From: Sphingobacterium sp. UT-1RO-CII-1
GTDB taxonomy: Bacteria; Bacteroidota; Bacteroidia; Sphingobacteriales; Sphingobacteriaceae
Reading direction: 5' to 3'
Assembly: GCF_026711005.1 (NCBI RefSeq)
Contig: NZ_JAPPVJ010000001.1
Coordinates: 248,001-312,000 of the forward strand
Length of the DNA: 64,000 nucleotides
Shown here: positions 26,320 through 35,479 of the stretch, in pieces
Position numbering within the stretch: the first letter of the stretch is position 1
Layout: every line of letters begins with the position of its first letter
Notes under the pieces: model-generated
Database searches by the model: none
What the model was told of the DNA's origin: nothing
What the model saw: only the letters and a program-made list of their open reading frames with translations
Program-made: the position numbers and the translations under genes

Positions 26320-27027
26320 CTAAAAAGCAAGAAAAAAAGGACTTAAACATTCCTTATAAGAAGACGAATGCATCCCCTTTTCCTTATATATAACCAATCT
26401 ACTCTTTTTTACCCCTAAGTTCTCTCGCGATATAGTTATTATTTTTCGAATAATATTCGAATTTTCAAAAGAAGAAATGGCTAGCTCTTCCAATAAAAAC
26501 AGTTCTCTACTGCTTAGCAGTTCACAAACAATCCAGTCAGCCAGTTCCACAGGTAAAACACATTTAAATTTTCCTTTAGACGAAAGATAAAAGTCTACAA
26601 AGTCAATCATATGTTCAAAAAAAGAAAAATCACTATGCTTTGCCAAGCTTTTTCGTTCATCAGGATTACGCAAAGAGTCTGTATAGAACGGAGGGTTTGA
26701 AAAAATCAAGTCATACTTATGGTCAGTCTTAAAAGCTATGAAATCCGAATGATATGCTTCCATACGATCTCCAAAGGGAGATTTTCTAAAGTTATTAACT
26801 GCCTGCAAATAAGCCAGCTCATCTATCTCTATAGCATCAACCAAAGCTTCAGGATGCCATTGAGCAGCCATCAAGGCTATAACCCCTGTGCCAGTTCCAA
26901 TATCTAAAATATATTTAAAACCATCACCATATAAATGTGCTCCTAATAAAACGCCATCCGTATTAATTTTCATTGCGCACTCGCCCTGATCTACCTCAAA
27001 CTGTTTAAAACGAAATACTGCCCCCAT
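26320..27027 (-). CDS. trmN6: tRNA1(Val) (adenine37-N6)-methyltransferase
   Basis: This 235-residue SAM-dependent methyltransferase has N-terminal FRFKQFEVDQGECAMKINTD, then GVLLGAHL, the SAM motif ILDIGTGTGVIALMAAQ and the N6-adenine catalytic motif FSNPPFYTDS, with the NPPF tetrad typical of TrmN6/YfiC. The target is A37 of tRNA-Val. The end RLVIYKEKG resembles the family C-terminus. It is first in a two-gene unit with the phosphoesterase and divergent from the unknown outer-membrane protein gene. Confidence 0.9.
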   Translation of the reverse strand: MGAVFRFKQFEVDQGECAMKINTDGVLLGAHLYGDGFKYILDIGTGTGVIALMAAQWHPEALVDAIEIDELAYLQAVNNFRKSPFGDRMEAYHSDFIAFKTDHKYDLIFSNPPFYTDSLRNPDERKSLAKHSDFSFFEHMIDFVDFYLSSKGKFKCVLPVELADWIVCELLSSRELFLLEELAISSFENSNIIRKIITISRENLGVKKSRLVIYKEKGMHSSSYKECLSPFFLAF

Positions 27028-27112
27028 ACACTTAAATAATTTTGTGGTTAAACATAGTAATTTCTTTTATAAGAAATTTAATTTGAATACCTTAGCACTA
27101 TAAAAAACACCT

Positions 27113-28258
27113 ATGTCCAAGATTATCAGCTTTTTAATAAAAACAGTCTGTTTTACTCTTTTTTCTTTAATAGTCTTTGCTCAAGAAAAGAAGGAAATAC
27201 AAAACTGTGAACAGATAATGAGAATAGCTTTGGATAAAATAACTCCACTTATTGATAAGAACGACTTTAATGATCTAGAATCTGTTCTGATGACGATACA
27301 AAGCACATGTGGAGACACCGAATTTACGCAACGACTACGTATATTAAGAGCCTTGATTGAAAAGAAAACTACGGGCGACTTAATCGCCGACTATTTTTCT
27401 AAAAAATATGTGGAAGTTTTAATTATGCGTTGGGATTATTCTATTGAAGAAGAATATAAAAGTATTTACCAAGATAATAAAAGTTATTTTAATTACGTCC
27501 CCTTGAGGCACCCTGTTGACTCCCTTATTAAACTAAAAGCAAATGCATTACTTTACTCTACCTCTTATAATTTAACAGAACAAGAACAAGAAATAATACT
27601 CTTATTTTCCGACCAAATCGAAGAATTTCAACAAACATATACACCAAGTCAAGAAAATTCACAGAGCCAAAACAACGAAAAAAACAATCAATTTTATAAA
27701 GATAAGTATGGTTTGCAAATTTATGCTGGCGTAGAGTATCCATTAACAGGTACAAACCCCGTATTTAAGACAAGCCCCACATTTGGCGTCACATTCGCAT
27801 CTAAACTTTCATCGGACCTTCTCTATGAAATCGGAGCTAAGGTACGAATTAACAATAATGCCAAAACATTTGATTACCAATTATATGATGACATTGAAAC
27901 CATAAATTCCTCAGCAAGCTATAGTTTTGGTGGTAATATCGGATATAAGCTTTTAGACAATGATACTTTTATACTATCTCCAAAAATAGGATTATACTGG
28001 GAGTCAACAAGTACCGGCTTATCTGAAATCATAGAAGATTATTATGATGATTATGGCAATAGTGTCCCAAATATCCGTTTCAACAATGTAAACACAATGA
28101 GAACGTCTATAGCTTTAAGCCTAATGCGCTATCTCATGAAAAAACAATACATAGGTATAGAATTAGCTTACCACTTTGTTCCCTATAATTGGGAAAAAAA
28201 TCTCATCACAAGTATTCAGCCACACTACAGTAGTGCACAATTATTTTATCGCTTTTAA
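27113..28258 (+). CDS. unrecognised exported, probable outer-membrane beta-barrel protein
   Basis: The family is not recognised. The 381-residue product has a signal peptide (about residues 1-23, ending LIVFAQ), a helical N-terminal domain at about 30-180 that is rich in charged residues, a Gln/Asn/Ser-rich linker (SQENSQSQNNEKNNQ) and a C-terminal region of alternating hydrophobic strands. That region starts YGLQIYAGVEYPLTGTN and ends in FYRF, a terminal aromatic as in outer-membrane barrels. The barrel would have about eight strands. It converges with mutS with 17 bases between. Function is unknown. Confidence 0.6.
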   Translation: MSKIISFLIKTVCFTLFSLIVFAQEKKEIQNCEQIMRIALDKITPLIDKNDFNDLESVLMTIQSTCGDTEFTQRLRILRALIEKKTTGDLIADYFSKKYVEVLIMRWDYSIEEEYKSIYQDNKSYFNYVPLRHPVDSLIKLKANALLYSTSYNLTEQEQEIILLFSDQIEEFQQTYTPSQENSQSQNNEKNNQFYKDKYGLQIYAGVEYPLTGTNPVFKTSPTFGVTFASKLSSDLLYEIGAKVRINNNAKTFDYQLYDDIETINSSASYSFGGNIGYKLLDNDTFILSPKIGLYWESTSTGLSEIIEDYYDDYGNSVPNIRFNNVNTMRTSIALSLMRYLMKKQYIGIELAYHFVPYNWEKNLITSIQPHYSSAQLFYRF

Positions 28259-28275
28259 TAAAGTACAGTTGGCAC

Positions 28276-30882
28276 TTAATGTTTCAACACACGTTGTATT
28301 TCGTCCAACTTCATCAAAGCTTCTACAGGTGTTAAACTATTTACATCTAAGTTGTTCAACATATCACGAATCTTTTCTAAAATAGGGTCATCAATAGCAA
28401 ACATTTGAAGCTGATAAGCCTGCTTTTGAATCTTACGCATACTATCTTTTATCTGCTCCCCGCCAGTCCGCTCTTGTTCCAATCGTTTCAGGATCTCACT
28501 CGCTCTACCTATAAGCCTAGGGGGCATACCAGCCAACTTCGCCACATGAATACCAAAACTATGTTCAGACCCTCCCGGTATAAGCTTACGCAAAAAGATA
28601 ACCTTCCCACTCACCTCTTTGACCGTAACATTATAGTTCTTAATGCGCGACATAGATGTAGTCAACTCATTAAGCTCATGATAATGCGTTGCAAATAAAG
28701 TTTTAGCTCTAGCAGAAGGGTGATTGTGTAAAAACTCAGCTATTGCCCATGCTATTGAAATACCATCATAAGTACTCGTTCCTCTTCCGATTTCATCTAA
28801 CAAAATCAACGACCGATCAGACAGATTGTTCATAATACTAGCTGTCTCATTCATCTCTACCATAAATGTAGACTCGCCCGATGATAAATTATCAGATGCA
28901 CCTACCCGAGTAAAAATTTTATCAACTAATCCAATATTTGCTTCTTTAGCAGGAACAAAACAACCGATTTGAGCCATTAACACAATAAGTCCAGTTTGTC
29001 TCAATAAAGCCGATTTACCAGCCATATTAGGCCCTGTAATGATGATTATTTGCTGACTTTCTGGGTCAAGATACGTATCGTTGGTAATATAATCCTCTCC
29101 AATAGGTAAATTCTGCTCGATCACCGGATGCCTACCTCCTTTGATATCCAGCACTTTTCCTTCACTGATAAGAGGTCTAACATAATAGTTTTTCTCAGCA
29201 ATGAATGCAAAATTCACAAAAACATCCAACTTCGCTATAAGTTGAGCATTCAGTTGGATCGGTTTAATATATGCAGCTATATCAAGTAAGAGCTCTGCAT
29301 AAATCCTATTTTCAATTAACTGTATTTTTTCCTCTGCACCTAAAATTTGTTCTTCATACTCTTTAAGCTCCTCTGTAATATAACGCTCTGCATTGACTAG
29401 CGTCTGCTTCCGAATCCATGAAGAAGGAACTTTATCCTTATGTGTGTTTGTAACTTCTAAGTAATAGCCAAACACATTATTGAAAGCTATCTTTAAAGAG
29501 GGGATTCCTGTAGCTTCAGCTTCACGCTTCTGTATTTCTAATAAAAACCCTTTGCCGCCAAAAGAAATTTTACGCAATTTATCCAATTCCTCGTCCACAC
29601 CATCAGCAATAACATTCCCCTTGTTAAGAGCTACGGGCGGCTCAACTTGAACAGTTTTTTCAATTTTGCTTCGGATTGACTCGCAAACATTTAATTGCTC
29701 CGATATTGCACGTAAAGATTGTGCATCTTCTATATCTGTTAAGGCTTTAAGCCTTTCTACTGCATAAAGAGAGTTTTTTAATTGTACAACTTCCCGGGGA
29801 TTTGCCTTTTGAAGACCGATTTTTGATATTAGACGTTCTAAATCACCCACCTTCTTTATTTCTTCAGTAAGATCCTCTCGCAATGTTTTATCCTTATATA
29901 ACCTATCGACAACGTTTAGCCGTTCTTGTATAGATGATAGATTTTTTAAAGGCATAACAATCCAACGCTTCAACAACCGAGCGCCCATTGGTGAAGATGT
30001 GTGGTCTAAAACATTTGCTAAAGTTATTGCGTTTTCATTTGTAGACCCAATAAGCTCTAGATTACGAATAGTAAATCTATCTAACCACATATACCTATCT
30101 TCCTCAATGCGTGCGATATTAGAAATATGCGGTAAGTTCCGGTGCTGCGCTTCATTAAGGTAATGCAAGGCAACGCCTGCCGCCACGACACCTAAAAGCA
30201 TACGATCGATACCGAAACCTTTCATTGAAGTAACTTCAAAATGTTTCAGTAAAATTTCAATCGCATAATCACCTGTATAAGGCCAGTCATCAAGTGTATA
30301 GGTATAATACTGACTTCCAAAATTCTCTACAAAGCTCTTATATTGCTTTTTAGGTAAAATAATCTCAGTAGGCTTAAAACTTTGTAATAATTTATCTATA
30401 TAAGTTACATTGCCTTCTGCCACTAAAAACTCTCCTGTGGAAATATCCAAAAAAGATAAACCATATTGTCCTTTTTCCCCTACCAGCGATGCTAGATAAT
30501 TATTAGATTTTTGCTGAACAATATTGTCGTTGTAAGATACTCCTGGCGTAACAAGTTCTGTAACTCCCCTCTTAACAATAGTTTTCGTTTGTTTAGGATC
30601 TTCCAACTGATCACATATCGCAACGCGCTGACCCGCACGCACTAATTTCGGCAAATATGTTTCCAAAGAGTGATGTGGAAATCCAGCCAATTCAGTTTCC
30701 GACTCCGAACCATTACCACGCTTTGTAAGAACTATTCCCAAAATACCAGCTGCTTTAACAGCATCTTCCCCAAATGTCTCATAAAAATCCCCCACTCGAA
30801 ATAACAATAAAGCGCCTGGATATTTAGCCTTTATAGAGCTATATTGTTGCATTAATGGGGTCTGTTTCTTCGCTTTTGCCAA
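28276..30882 (-). CDS. mutS: DNA mismatch repair protein MutS
   Basis: MutS recognises base mismatches and recruits MutL. Visible parts are the N-terminal mismatch-binding domain with RVGDFYETFGEDA (Phe-x-Glu), connector and lever helices, the clamp, and the ATPase with Walker A TGPNMAGKSALLRQTG and Walker B LILLDEIGRGTSTYDG. I place the start at a TTG (30880-30882), giving an N-terminus (M)AKAKKQTPLMQQY that looks like related MutS proteins. An ATG at 30939 would add 19 residues (MSMRSISLIFTTYLKRYIR) that do not look like the family. That makes 868 residues, normal for the family. It is divergent from mtgA. Confidence 0.94.
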   Translation of the reverse strand: MAKAKKQTPLMQQYSSIKAKYPGALLLFRVGDFYETFGEDAVKAAGILGIVLTKRGNGSESETELAGFPHHSLETYLPKLVRAGQRVAICDQLEDPKQTKTIVKRGVTELVTPGVSYNDNIVQQKSNNYLASLVGEKGQYGLSFLDISTGEFLVAEGNVTYIDKLLQSFKPTEIILPKKQYKSFVENFGSQYYTYTLDDWPYTGDYAIEILLKHFEVTSMKGFGIDRMLLGVVAAGVALHYLNEAQHRNLPHISNIARIEEDRYMWLDRFTIRNLELIGSTNENAITLANVLDHTSSPMGARLLKRWIVMPLKNLSSIQERLNVVDRLYKDKTLREDLTEEIKKVGDLERLISKIGLQKANPREVVQLKNSLYAVERLKALTDIEDAQSLRAISEQLNVCESIRSKIEKTVQVEPPVALNKGNVIADGVDEELDKLRKISFGGKGFLLEIQKREAEATGIPSLKIAFNNVFGYYLEVTNTHKDKVPSSWIRKQTLVNAERYITEELKEYEEQILGAEEKIQLIENRIYAELLLDIAAYIKPIQLNAQLIAKLDVFVNFAFIAEKNYYVRPLISEGKVLDIKGGRHPVIEQNLPIGEDYITNDTYLDPESQQIIIITGPNMAGKSALLRQTGLIVLMAQIGCFVPAKEANIGLVDKIFTRVGASDNLSSGESTFMVEMNETASIMNNLSDRSLILLDEIGRGTSTYDGISIAWAIAEFLHNHPSARAKTLFATHYHELNELTTSMSRIKNYNVTVKEVSGKVIFLRKLIPGGSEHSFGIHVAKLAGMPPRLIGRASEILKRLEQERTGGEQIKDSMRKIQKQAYQLQMFAIDDPILEKIRDMLNNLDVNSLTPVEALMKLDEIQRVLKH

Positions 30883-31033
30883 TCTTATGTACCTTTTTAA
30901 GTAAGTTGTAAAAATAAGGGAAATGCTCCGCATTGACAAGGCGTATTCTTATCTGTTAATTGATAAGATATTCCACCCTATTTTTCAACAGTTTCACGAA
31001 AGCATGTTTTTCTACTATTTCAAAAAAATCAAG

Positions 31034-31041
31034 TAGATTTG
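31034..31041 (+). promoter_or_regulatory. -7 promoter element of mtgA
   Basis: TAGATTTG matches TAnnTTTG exactly. It overlaps an in-frame TTG (31039) that could be taken as a start, so it argues for the ATG at 31060. No -33 TTG is visible. Confidence 0.45.
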
Positions 31042-31059
31042 CGAGATAAAGCAGAAATA

Positions 31060-31782
31060 ATGGCTATTATCAGATCATCCAAAAAAACAAATAAAAAACC
31101 GAAGAAAAAGCAATTCGTTTGGATCTGGCTAGTTCGCTCTCTTATTTTATTTTTTTTGTTCACTATCTTTTGGGTATTATTGTTAATTGTCATAAACCCA
31201 CCGGTAACTTACTTACAACTACTTCGCGGCTTTGAAAGAAGGAAAGCCGATAAAGAGTGGAAAATCGAAAAAAAATGGCTTAATTACGAAAATATCTCTA
31301 GTAATCTAAAAAAAGCTGCCATCGCTGGAGAAGATGCTCGTTTTTTATCCCACAATGGTTTTGATACTAAAGCAATAAAAGCAGCGATCATCGAAAACCA
31401 AGAGGGAAAAAGGATTAGAGGAGGAAGCACAATAAGTCAACAAGTTGCAAAAAATGTTTTTCTTTGGCCGCAACGCTCGTGGTTACGTAAAGGCTTAGAA
31501 ACATATTTCACATTATTAATTGAAACATTTTGGTCTAAAAAAAGAATATTAGAGGTTTATTTAAACGTCATTGAAATGGGGCAAGGTGTATACGGAGCCG
31601 AAGCGGCCAGTCAATACTACTTTCACAAATCTGCACAAAGCCTAACCAAACGAGAAGCTTCCCTTCTAGTAGCTATATTGCCAAGCCCTCAAAAATGGGA
31701 TGCACGTAAGCCTTCAGCATATATAAATCGCAGAGCTAATAACATAGCCCGATACATAAATCACTACAAAATCCCCGAGTAA
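31060..31782 (+). CDS. mtgA: monofunctional biosynthetic peptidoglycan transglycosylase
   Basis: This GT51 enzyme polymerises glycan strands from lipid II. From the ATG at 31060 it has 240 residues: a basic N-terminus rich in Lys, one membrane helix (about 20-45), then the transferase domain with AAIAGEDARFLSHNGFD (catalytic Glu), IRGGSTISQQVAKNVFLWP and KRILEVYLNVIEMGQGVYG, and the closing LLVAILPSPQKWDARKPS. No transpeptidase domain follows, hence monofunctional. A TTG start at 31039 would add 7 residues but overlaps the promoter element. Confidence 0.93.
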   Translation: MAIIRSSKKTNKKPKKKQFVWIWLVRSLILFFLFTIFWVLLLIVINPPVTYLQLLRGFERRKADKEWKIEKKWLNYENISSNLKKAAIAGEDARFLSHNGFDTKAIKAAIIENQEGKRIRGGSTISQQVAKNVFLWPQRSWLRKGLETYFTLLIETFWSKKRILEVYLNVIEMGQGVYGAEAASQYYFHKSAQSLTKREASLLVAILPSPQKWDARKPSAYINRRANNIARYINHYKIPE

Positions 31783-32195
31783 CTACGGTCATACCTAATT
31801 AAGGTATTAAATGTTAATTATCAACTACATATTAGAAAAAAATCACTAACTTTATTTTGATAACCTTAACGTTATGTCATATGTTAAGTGCTTCCACTTT
31901 GTCACTGTTATCCGGTCTGATGTCAACTCATCTTTAACACCTACGTACTAGGCTCAAACACCATTGCGTCCGTGTTGACTCCAAGTCCTGTCCGTGTTCA
32001 GACCAAGTCATCATTAACGTCACATCATGAAAACCTCCAAGGCATTACCCACATAGTTACTTCTATTACACTTCCATCACCCTATCTATACTATAGCTAT
32101 CATATTAAAACCTACTACTCTATTTAGTAGCGACTTGTTGAAGAAAATCAAATGAAAAACCTTTCCCAATCTCATCAGTCAGTTAATCTCATCAT
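31783..32195. other. non-coding stretch with a short tandem repeat
   Basis: 413 bases between mtgA and the convergent isoaspartyl peptidase gene. No frame above about 25 codons looks real. Base composition is less AT-rich than neighbouring spacers. It holds the 22-base tandem duplication listed separately. No RNA gene is recognised. Confidence 0.6.
31968..32011. repeat. two imperfect 22-base tandem copies
   Basis: Units start at 31968 and 31990, both beginning GTCCGTGTT and containing CCAAGTC at the same offset (GTCCGTGTTGACTCCAAGTC and GTCCGTGTTCAGACCAAGTC). Only two copies are seen and they lack a spacer, so this is not a CRISPR array. Confidence 0.7.
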
Positions 32196-33230
32196 TTAAT
32201 CAGCAGCATAAATCTCTACTACTATCTTTCCTTCCGCTGTTACTATTCCTCGATACATACCTTCTGTGTTAAAAGGCATCGCTACATTACCATCTTTATC
32301 TAACGCAATCATCCCTCCGTTACCACCAAGTTCTTCAATTTTATTAATTACATTTTTCGCAGCTTGTTCAACTCCTACGGATAAATAATTAATTTGTGCC
32401 GCAACATCATATGCCGCAACAGTACGTATATAAAACTCACCCCAACCTGTACATGAAACAGCCACCTGACTATCAGCATAATTACCTGCACCTATCACCG
32501 GTGAATCTCCTATCCTTCCATACTTTTTATTTGTCATTCCTCCAGTAGAAGTTCCAGCGGCAAGATTACCGTAATTATCCAAAGCAACACACCCCACAGT
32601 CCCGAATTTCTCATCAACAATCTTTGCAAACTCTATAGCATTAGCCTGATGATCTAATTCAGTCTTATCTGCATCACGTTCTAATATTCTTTGTAATGCT
32701 TCCCATCGAGGTTTCGTCCAAAAATAAGAGGGGGCAACGATTTCAACACCTTGTGCTTCTGCGAATTTCTCAGCGCCGTCACCAACCATCATCACATGTT
32801 CAGATCGCTCCATAACTGTTCGAGCAGCAACTATAGGATTTCTAATTGTAGATACCCCTGCAATGGCTCCCGCTTTCAAAGTTTTTCCATCCATAATAGA
32901 AGCATCCAGTTCGTTCTTTCCTTCATTATTAAAAACCGCTCCTTTTCCCGCATTAAAAAGAGGAGAATCTTCCATAACCCTAATAGATGCTTCCACGGCT
33001 TCAATACTTGTTCTGCCATCTTTTAACTGCTTATAACCGACCTCTAAAGATCTCGTTAAGACAGCAACATAAGCTTGCTCTAATGAGTCGGACATATTTT
33101 TTTTCAAAATAGTACCTGCTCCGCCATGAATGGCTAAAACAATTTTATCCGAATTATTTTGAGAAAAGACTTTATTGTGCATATTATACAGCAAAAAAAG
33201 AGAAAAAATAAAAATTAACCTTAAAATCAT
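32196..33230 (-). CDS. isoaspartyl peptidase/L-asparaginase (Ntn hydrolase)
   Basis: This 344-residue exported enzyme is made as a precursor that cleaves itself. The signal peptide is followed by VLAIHGGAGTILKKN and DSPLFNAGKGAVFNNEG, both family blocks. The autocleavage site is before Thr in GTVGCVALD, with NLAAGTSTGGMTNKKYGRIGDSPVIGAG downstream split as AAGTSTGGMTNK and GRIGDSPVIGAG, the substrate-binding loop. It hydrolyses beta-aspartyl dipeptides and asparagine, probably in the periplasm. It lies 35 bases downstream of the S4-domain gene and may share its transcript. Confidence 0.93.
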   Translation of the reverse strand: MILRLIFIFSLFLLYNMHNKVFSQNNSDKIVLAIHGGAGTILKKNMSDSLEQAYVAVLTRSLEVGYKQLKDGRTSIEAVEASIRVMEDSPLFNAGKGAVFNNEGKNELDASIMDGKTLKAGAIAGVSTIRNPIVAARTVMERSEHVMMVGDGAEKFAEAQGVEIVAPSYFWTKPRWEALQRILERDADKTELDHQANAIEFAKIVDEKFGTVGCVALDNYGNLAAGTSTGGMTNKKYGRIGDSPVIGAGNYADSQVAVSCTGWGEFYIRTVAAYDVAAQINYLSVGVEQAAKNVINKIEELGGNGGMIALDKDGNVAMPFNTEGMYRGIVTAEGKIVVEIYAAD

Positions 33231-33265
33231 GATGTAGTTTCGTTTTACAAATTCAGTTCACAGCA

Positions 33266-33664
33266 CTATTCATCCCACCAATCAGACTTCAGATCGTCAA
33301 TTTCTCTTCGGTCCTTTTTAGTCGGTCGTCCTGCACCACGATCTCGTTTTAAAACAGGCGCATGAAAAACAGACTTATAAGCGTACGTTTCCTCCACAGG
33401 AGTGCGGTCCTCATAAAACTGTACAGCAGTTTTCGCATCAACACGTCGTTCCAATAATCCGGTTACAAAAACAACTTTCTTTTCAACACCTTTCTGCACA
33501 ACATAAGTATCACCCACCTTCACCACATAAGATGCTTTTATATTTTGCCCATTCACCTTCACTCGACCTGCTTTACAGGCCTCCGTAGCTAAACTTCGTG
33601 TCTTAAAAATACGAATAGCCCATAAGTATTTATCGATTCTTAGTTTTTCAGGTTCTACACTCAT
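33266..33664 (-). CDS. S4-domain RNA-binding protein (Hsp15-like)
   Basis: This 132-residue protein from the ATG at 33664 starts MSVEPEKLRIDKYLWAIRIF. The S4 domain spans about residues 8-70, with KTRSLATEACKAGRVKVNGQ being the diagnostic RNA-binding block. A basic C-terminal tail (RDRGAGRPTKKDRREIDDL) follows. Hsp15 in E. coli rescues stalled 50S subunits carrying peptidyl-tRNA; the same role here is an inference. An ATG at 33685 would add 7 hydrophobic residues not typical of the family. Confidence 0.88.
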   Translation of the reverse strand: MSVEPEKLRIDKYLWAIRIFKTRSLATEACKAGRVKVNGQNIKASYVVKVGDTYVVQKGVEKKVVFVTGLLERRVDAKTAVQFYEDRTPVEETYAYKSVFHAPVLKRDRGAGRPTKKDRREIDDLKSDWWDE

Positions 33665-33897
33665 ACACAAAAATAACAATTCCAACTATCTTAAAAGAAA
33701 CTCTGCACAATACAACAACAAGATCAGCAAATCACATCATCGATGTTTGCATAAAACTCGACTTTTTTATAAAAAACACATATTATCTATCAATTGCCTA
33801 CAACTATTTCACTGTTTTTTTTAACCTTTGCATAGTAGTAACCATATTCTTACAAACAAACAAATTAAAAGAATATGCATACTCCCCTTTACCCTTC

Positions 33898-33909
33898 GTG
33901 TAATTACAC
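33898..33909. promoter_or_regulatory. 12-bp perfect palindrome upstream of dapD
   Basis: GTGTAATTACAC, a perfect palindrome 36 bases before the dapD ATG. It might bind a dimeric regulator; there is no second copy nearby. Confidence 0.3.
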
Positions 33910-33944
33910 AATGAATACTATAGTTAAATTTTAAACATAAAAAA

Positions 33945-34766
33945 ATGGCACTACAAAAACTCCAAATACTCATCGAAGCTGCCTGGGATAATCGACAATT
34001 ACTAGCTTACAGAGAGTATCAAGAAGCTATTGAACTCATTATCCAAAAACTGGACACAGGAGAGATTCGTGTAGCCGAACCTATAGGTGCAGATTGGCAT
34101 GTAAATGAGTGGATTAAAAAAGCCGTTATATTATATTTCCCTATAAACGAAATGAAGGTAATAAACAACACGCCTTTTACCTATCATGACAAAATAAAAT
34201 TAAAAAACAACTTCGAAGAAACAGGTGTTCGCGTAGTCCCTGGAGCATCCGCTCGTTATGGTTCCTATCTTGCCAAAGGCGTGATTATGATGCCGTCCTA
34301 TGTAAATATAGGAGCTTTTATAGATGAGGAGAGCATGATTGACACATGGGCTACTGTTGGTTCTTGTGCACAAATCGGCAAACATGTACATCTGAGCGGA
34401 GGTGTGGGGGTAGGAGGCGTATTAGAGCCCATTCAAGCTGCTCCCGTAATAATAGAAGACCATGCGTTTATTGGCTCCCGTTGTATTGTGGTAGAAGGTG
34501 TTCATATAGGAGCAGAAGCTGTTTTAGGAGCAAATGTCGTCTTAACAGCTTCCACAAAAATAATTGATGTTTCTGAGAATAAACCCAAAGAATATACAGG
34601 TTATGTCCCAGCACGCTCAGTTGTCATACCTGGTTCTTACACGAAAACTTTTTCAGCTGGAGAATATCAAGTACCTTGCGCACTAATTATCGGTAAGCGA
34701 AAAGAATCAACCGATAAAAAAACATCATTAAATAATGCGCTACGTGAAAATAACGTAGCCATATAA
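33945..34766 (+). CDS. dapD: 2,3,4,5-tetrahydropyridine-2,6-dicarboxylate N-succinyltransferase
   Basis: This enzyme of the succinylase branch of lysine and diaminopimelate synthesis is 273 residues, normal length. The N-terminal helical domain holds VNEWIKKAVILYF. The left-handed beta-helix is built of hexapeptide repeats, for example SYVNIGAFIDEESMIDTWAT, VGSCAQIGKHVHLSGGVGVG and VIIEDHAFIGSRCIVVEGV. The C-terminal PARSVVIPGSYTK block also fits. It is 8 bases upstream of the tsaC-like gene, so both are co-transcribed. Confidence 0.95.
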   Translation: MALQKLQILIEAAWDNRQLLAYREYQEAIELIIQKLDTGEIRVAEPIGADWHVNEWIKKAVILYFPINEMKVINNTPFTYHDKIKLKNNFEETGVRVVPGASARYGSYLAKGVIMMPSYVNIGAFIDEESMIDTWATVGSCAQIGKHVHLSGGVGVGGVLEPIQAAPVIIEDHAFIGSRCIVVEGVHIGAEAVLGANVVLTASTKIIDVSENKPKEYTGYVPARSVVIPGSYTKTFSAGEYQVPCALIIGKRKESTDKKTSLNNALRENNVAI

Positions 34767-34774
34767 TTAGAAAA

Positions 34775-35353
34775 ATGCAGAATACTGTTAATAGAGACGA
34801 TGTCAATAAAGCCCTAGAGACATTGAGAAATGGAGGACTTATTTTATATCCCACAGATACTATTTGGGGAATAGGCTGCGATGCTACAAATGAAGAAGCA
34901 GTCGAAAAAATATATGCTCTAAAAGAAAGAGATAAAACAAAAAGCATGATTGTGTTACTGCACAATGATAATCAGTTAGCCGGCTATGTTAATGATATTC
35001 CAGAAGTAGTATACGACCTCATTGAATATAGCGAACGCCCCATTACTATCATCTATTCCAAGGCTAAAAACATTGCCCCAAATGCTATAGCGCAAAACGG
35101 CAGCGTAGGTATTCGTATTGTCAATCATCCGTTTTGTCAACAATTACTTCAACGCTTCAAAAAACCTATAATTTCAACCTCAGCTAATCTAAGCGGACAA
35201 ACATCTCCTAAAAACTTCGACGAGATTGACAATAATATAAAACAAGCTGTAGATTATATTGTAGAGTACGATCAAAATAAAGAAGGTGATGGTAAATCAT
35301 CTATTGTAATGAAAATAGACCCTAGTGGTATGTTTGAGTTTATACGTAAATAA
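34775..35353 (+). CDS. L-threonylcarbamoyladenylate synthase (Sua5/YrdC family)
   Basis: This 192-residue YrdC-domain protein makes threonylcarbamoyl-AMP for the t6A37 tRNA modification. Typical motifs are GGLILYPTDTIWGIGCDATN, IYALKERDKTKSMIVLL, NGSVGIRIVNHPF and PIISTSANLSGQTSP. It has no C-terminal Sua5 domain, so it is the short TsaC type. Proteins of this Bacteroidota subgroup are sometimes labelled only YrdC/YciO, so the exact activity is likely but not certain. It follows dapD at 8 bases. Confidence 0.88.
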   Translation: MQNTVNRDDVNKALETLRNGGLILYPTDTIWGIGCDATNEEAVEKIYALKERDKTKSMIVLLHNDNQLAGYVNDIPEVVYDLIEYSERPITIIYSKAKNIAPNAIAQNGSVGIRIVNHPFCQQLLQRFKKPIISTSANLSGQTSPKNFDEIDNNIKQAVDYIVEYDQNKEGDGKSSIVMKIDPSGMFEFIRK

Positions 35354-35479
35354 TTTATTGCTGACATCTACGCTTACTTAAGCTCTCTAATTGACAAATG
35401 ACTATTTAGTGCTCAATGTTTCAACAACCCAAGCTAAGATGACATAGGGTTACTCTGACTTTTATTATCTTCGTCAAAC

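Noticed and set aside
31874..31951. 25-residue frame MSYVKCFHFV... in the mtgA downstream spacer
   Set aside because: Too short, no conserved features and no promoter or neighbour that supports it.
31968..32011. possible CRISPR array
   Set aside because: Only two imperfect 22-base units, directly adjacent with no spacers, and no cas genes in the window.
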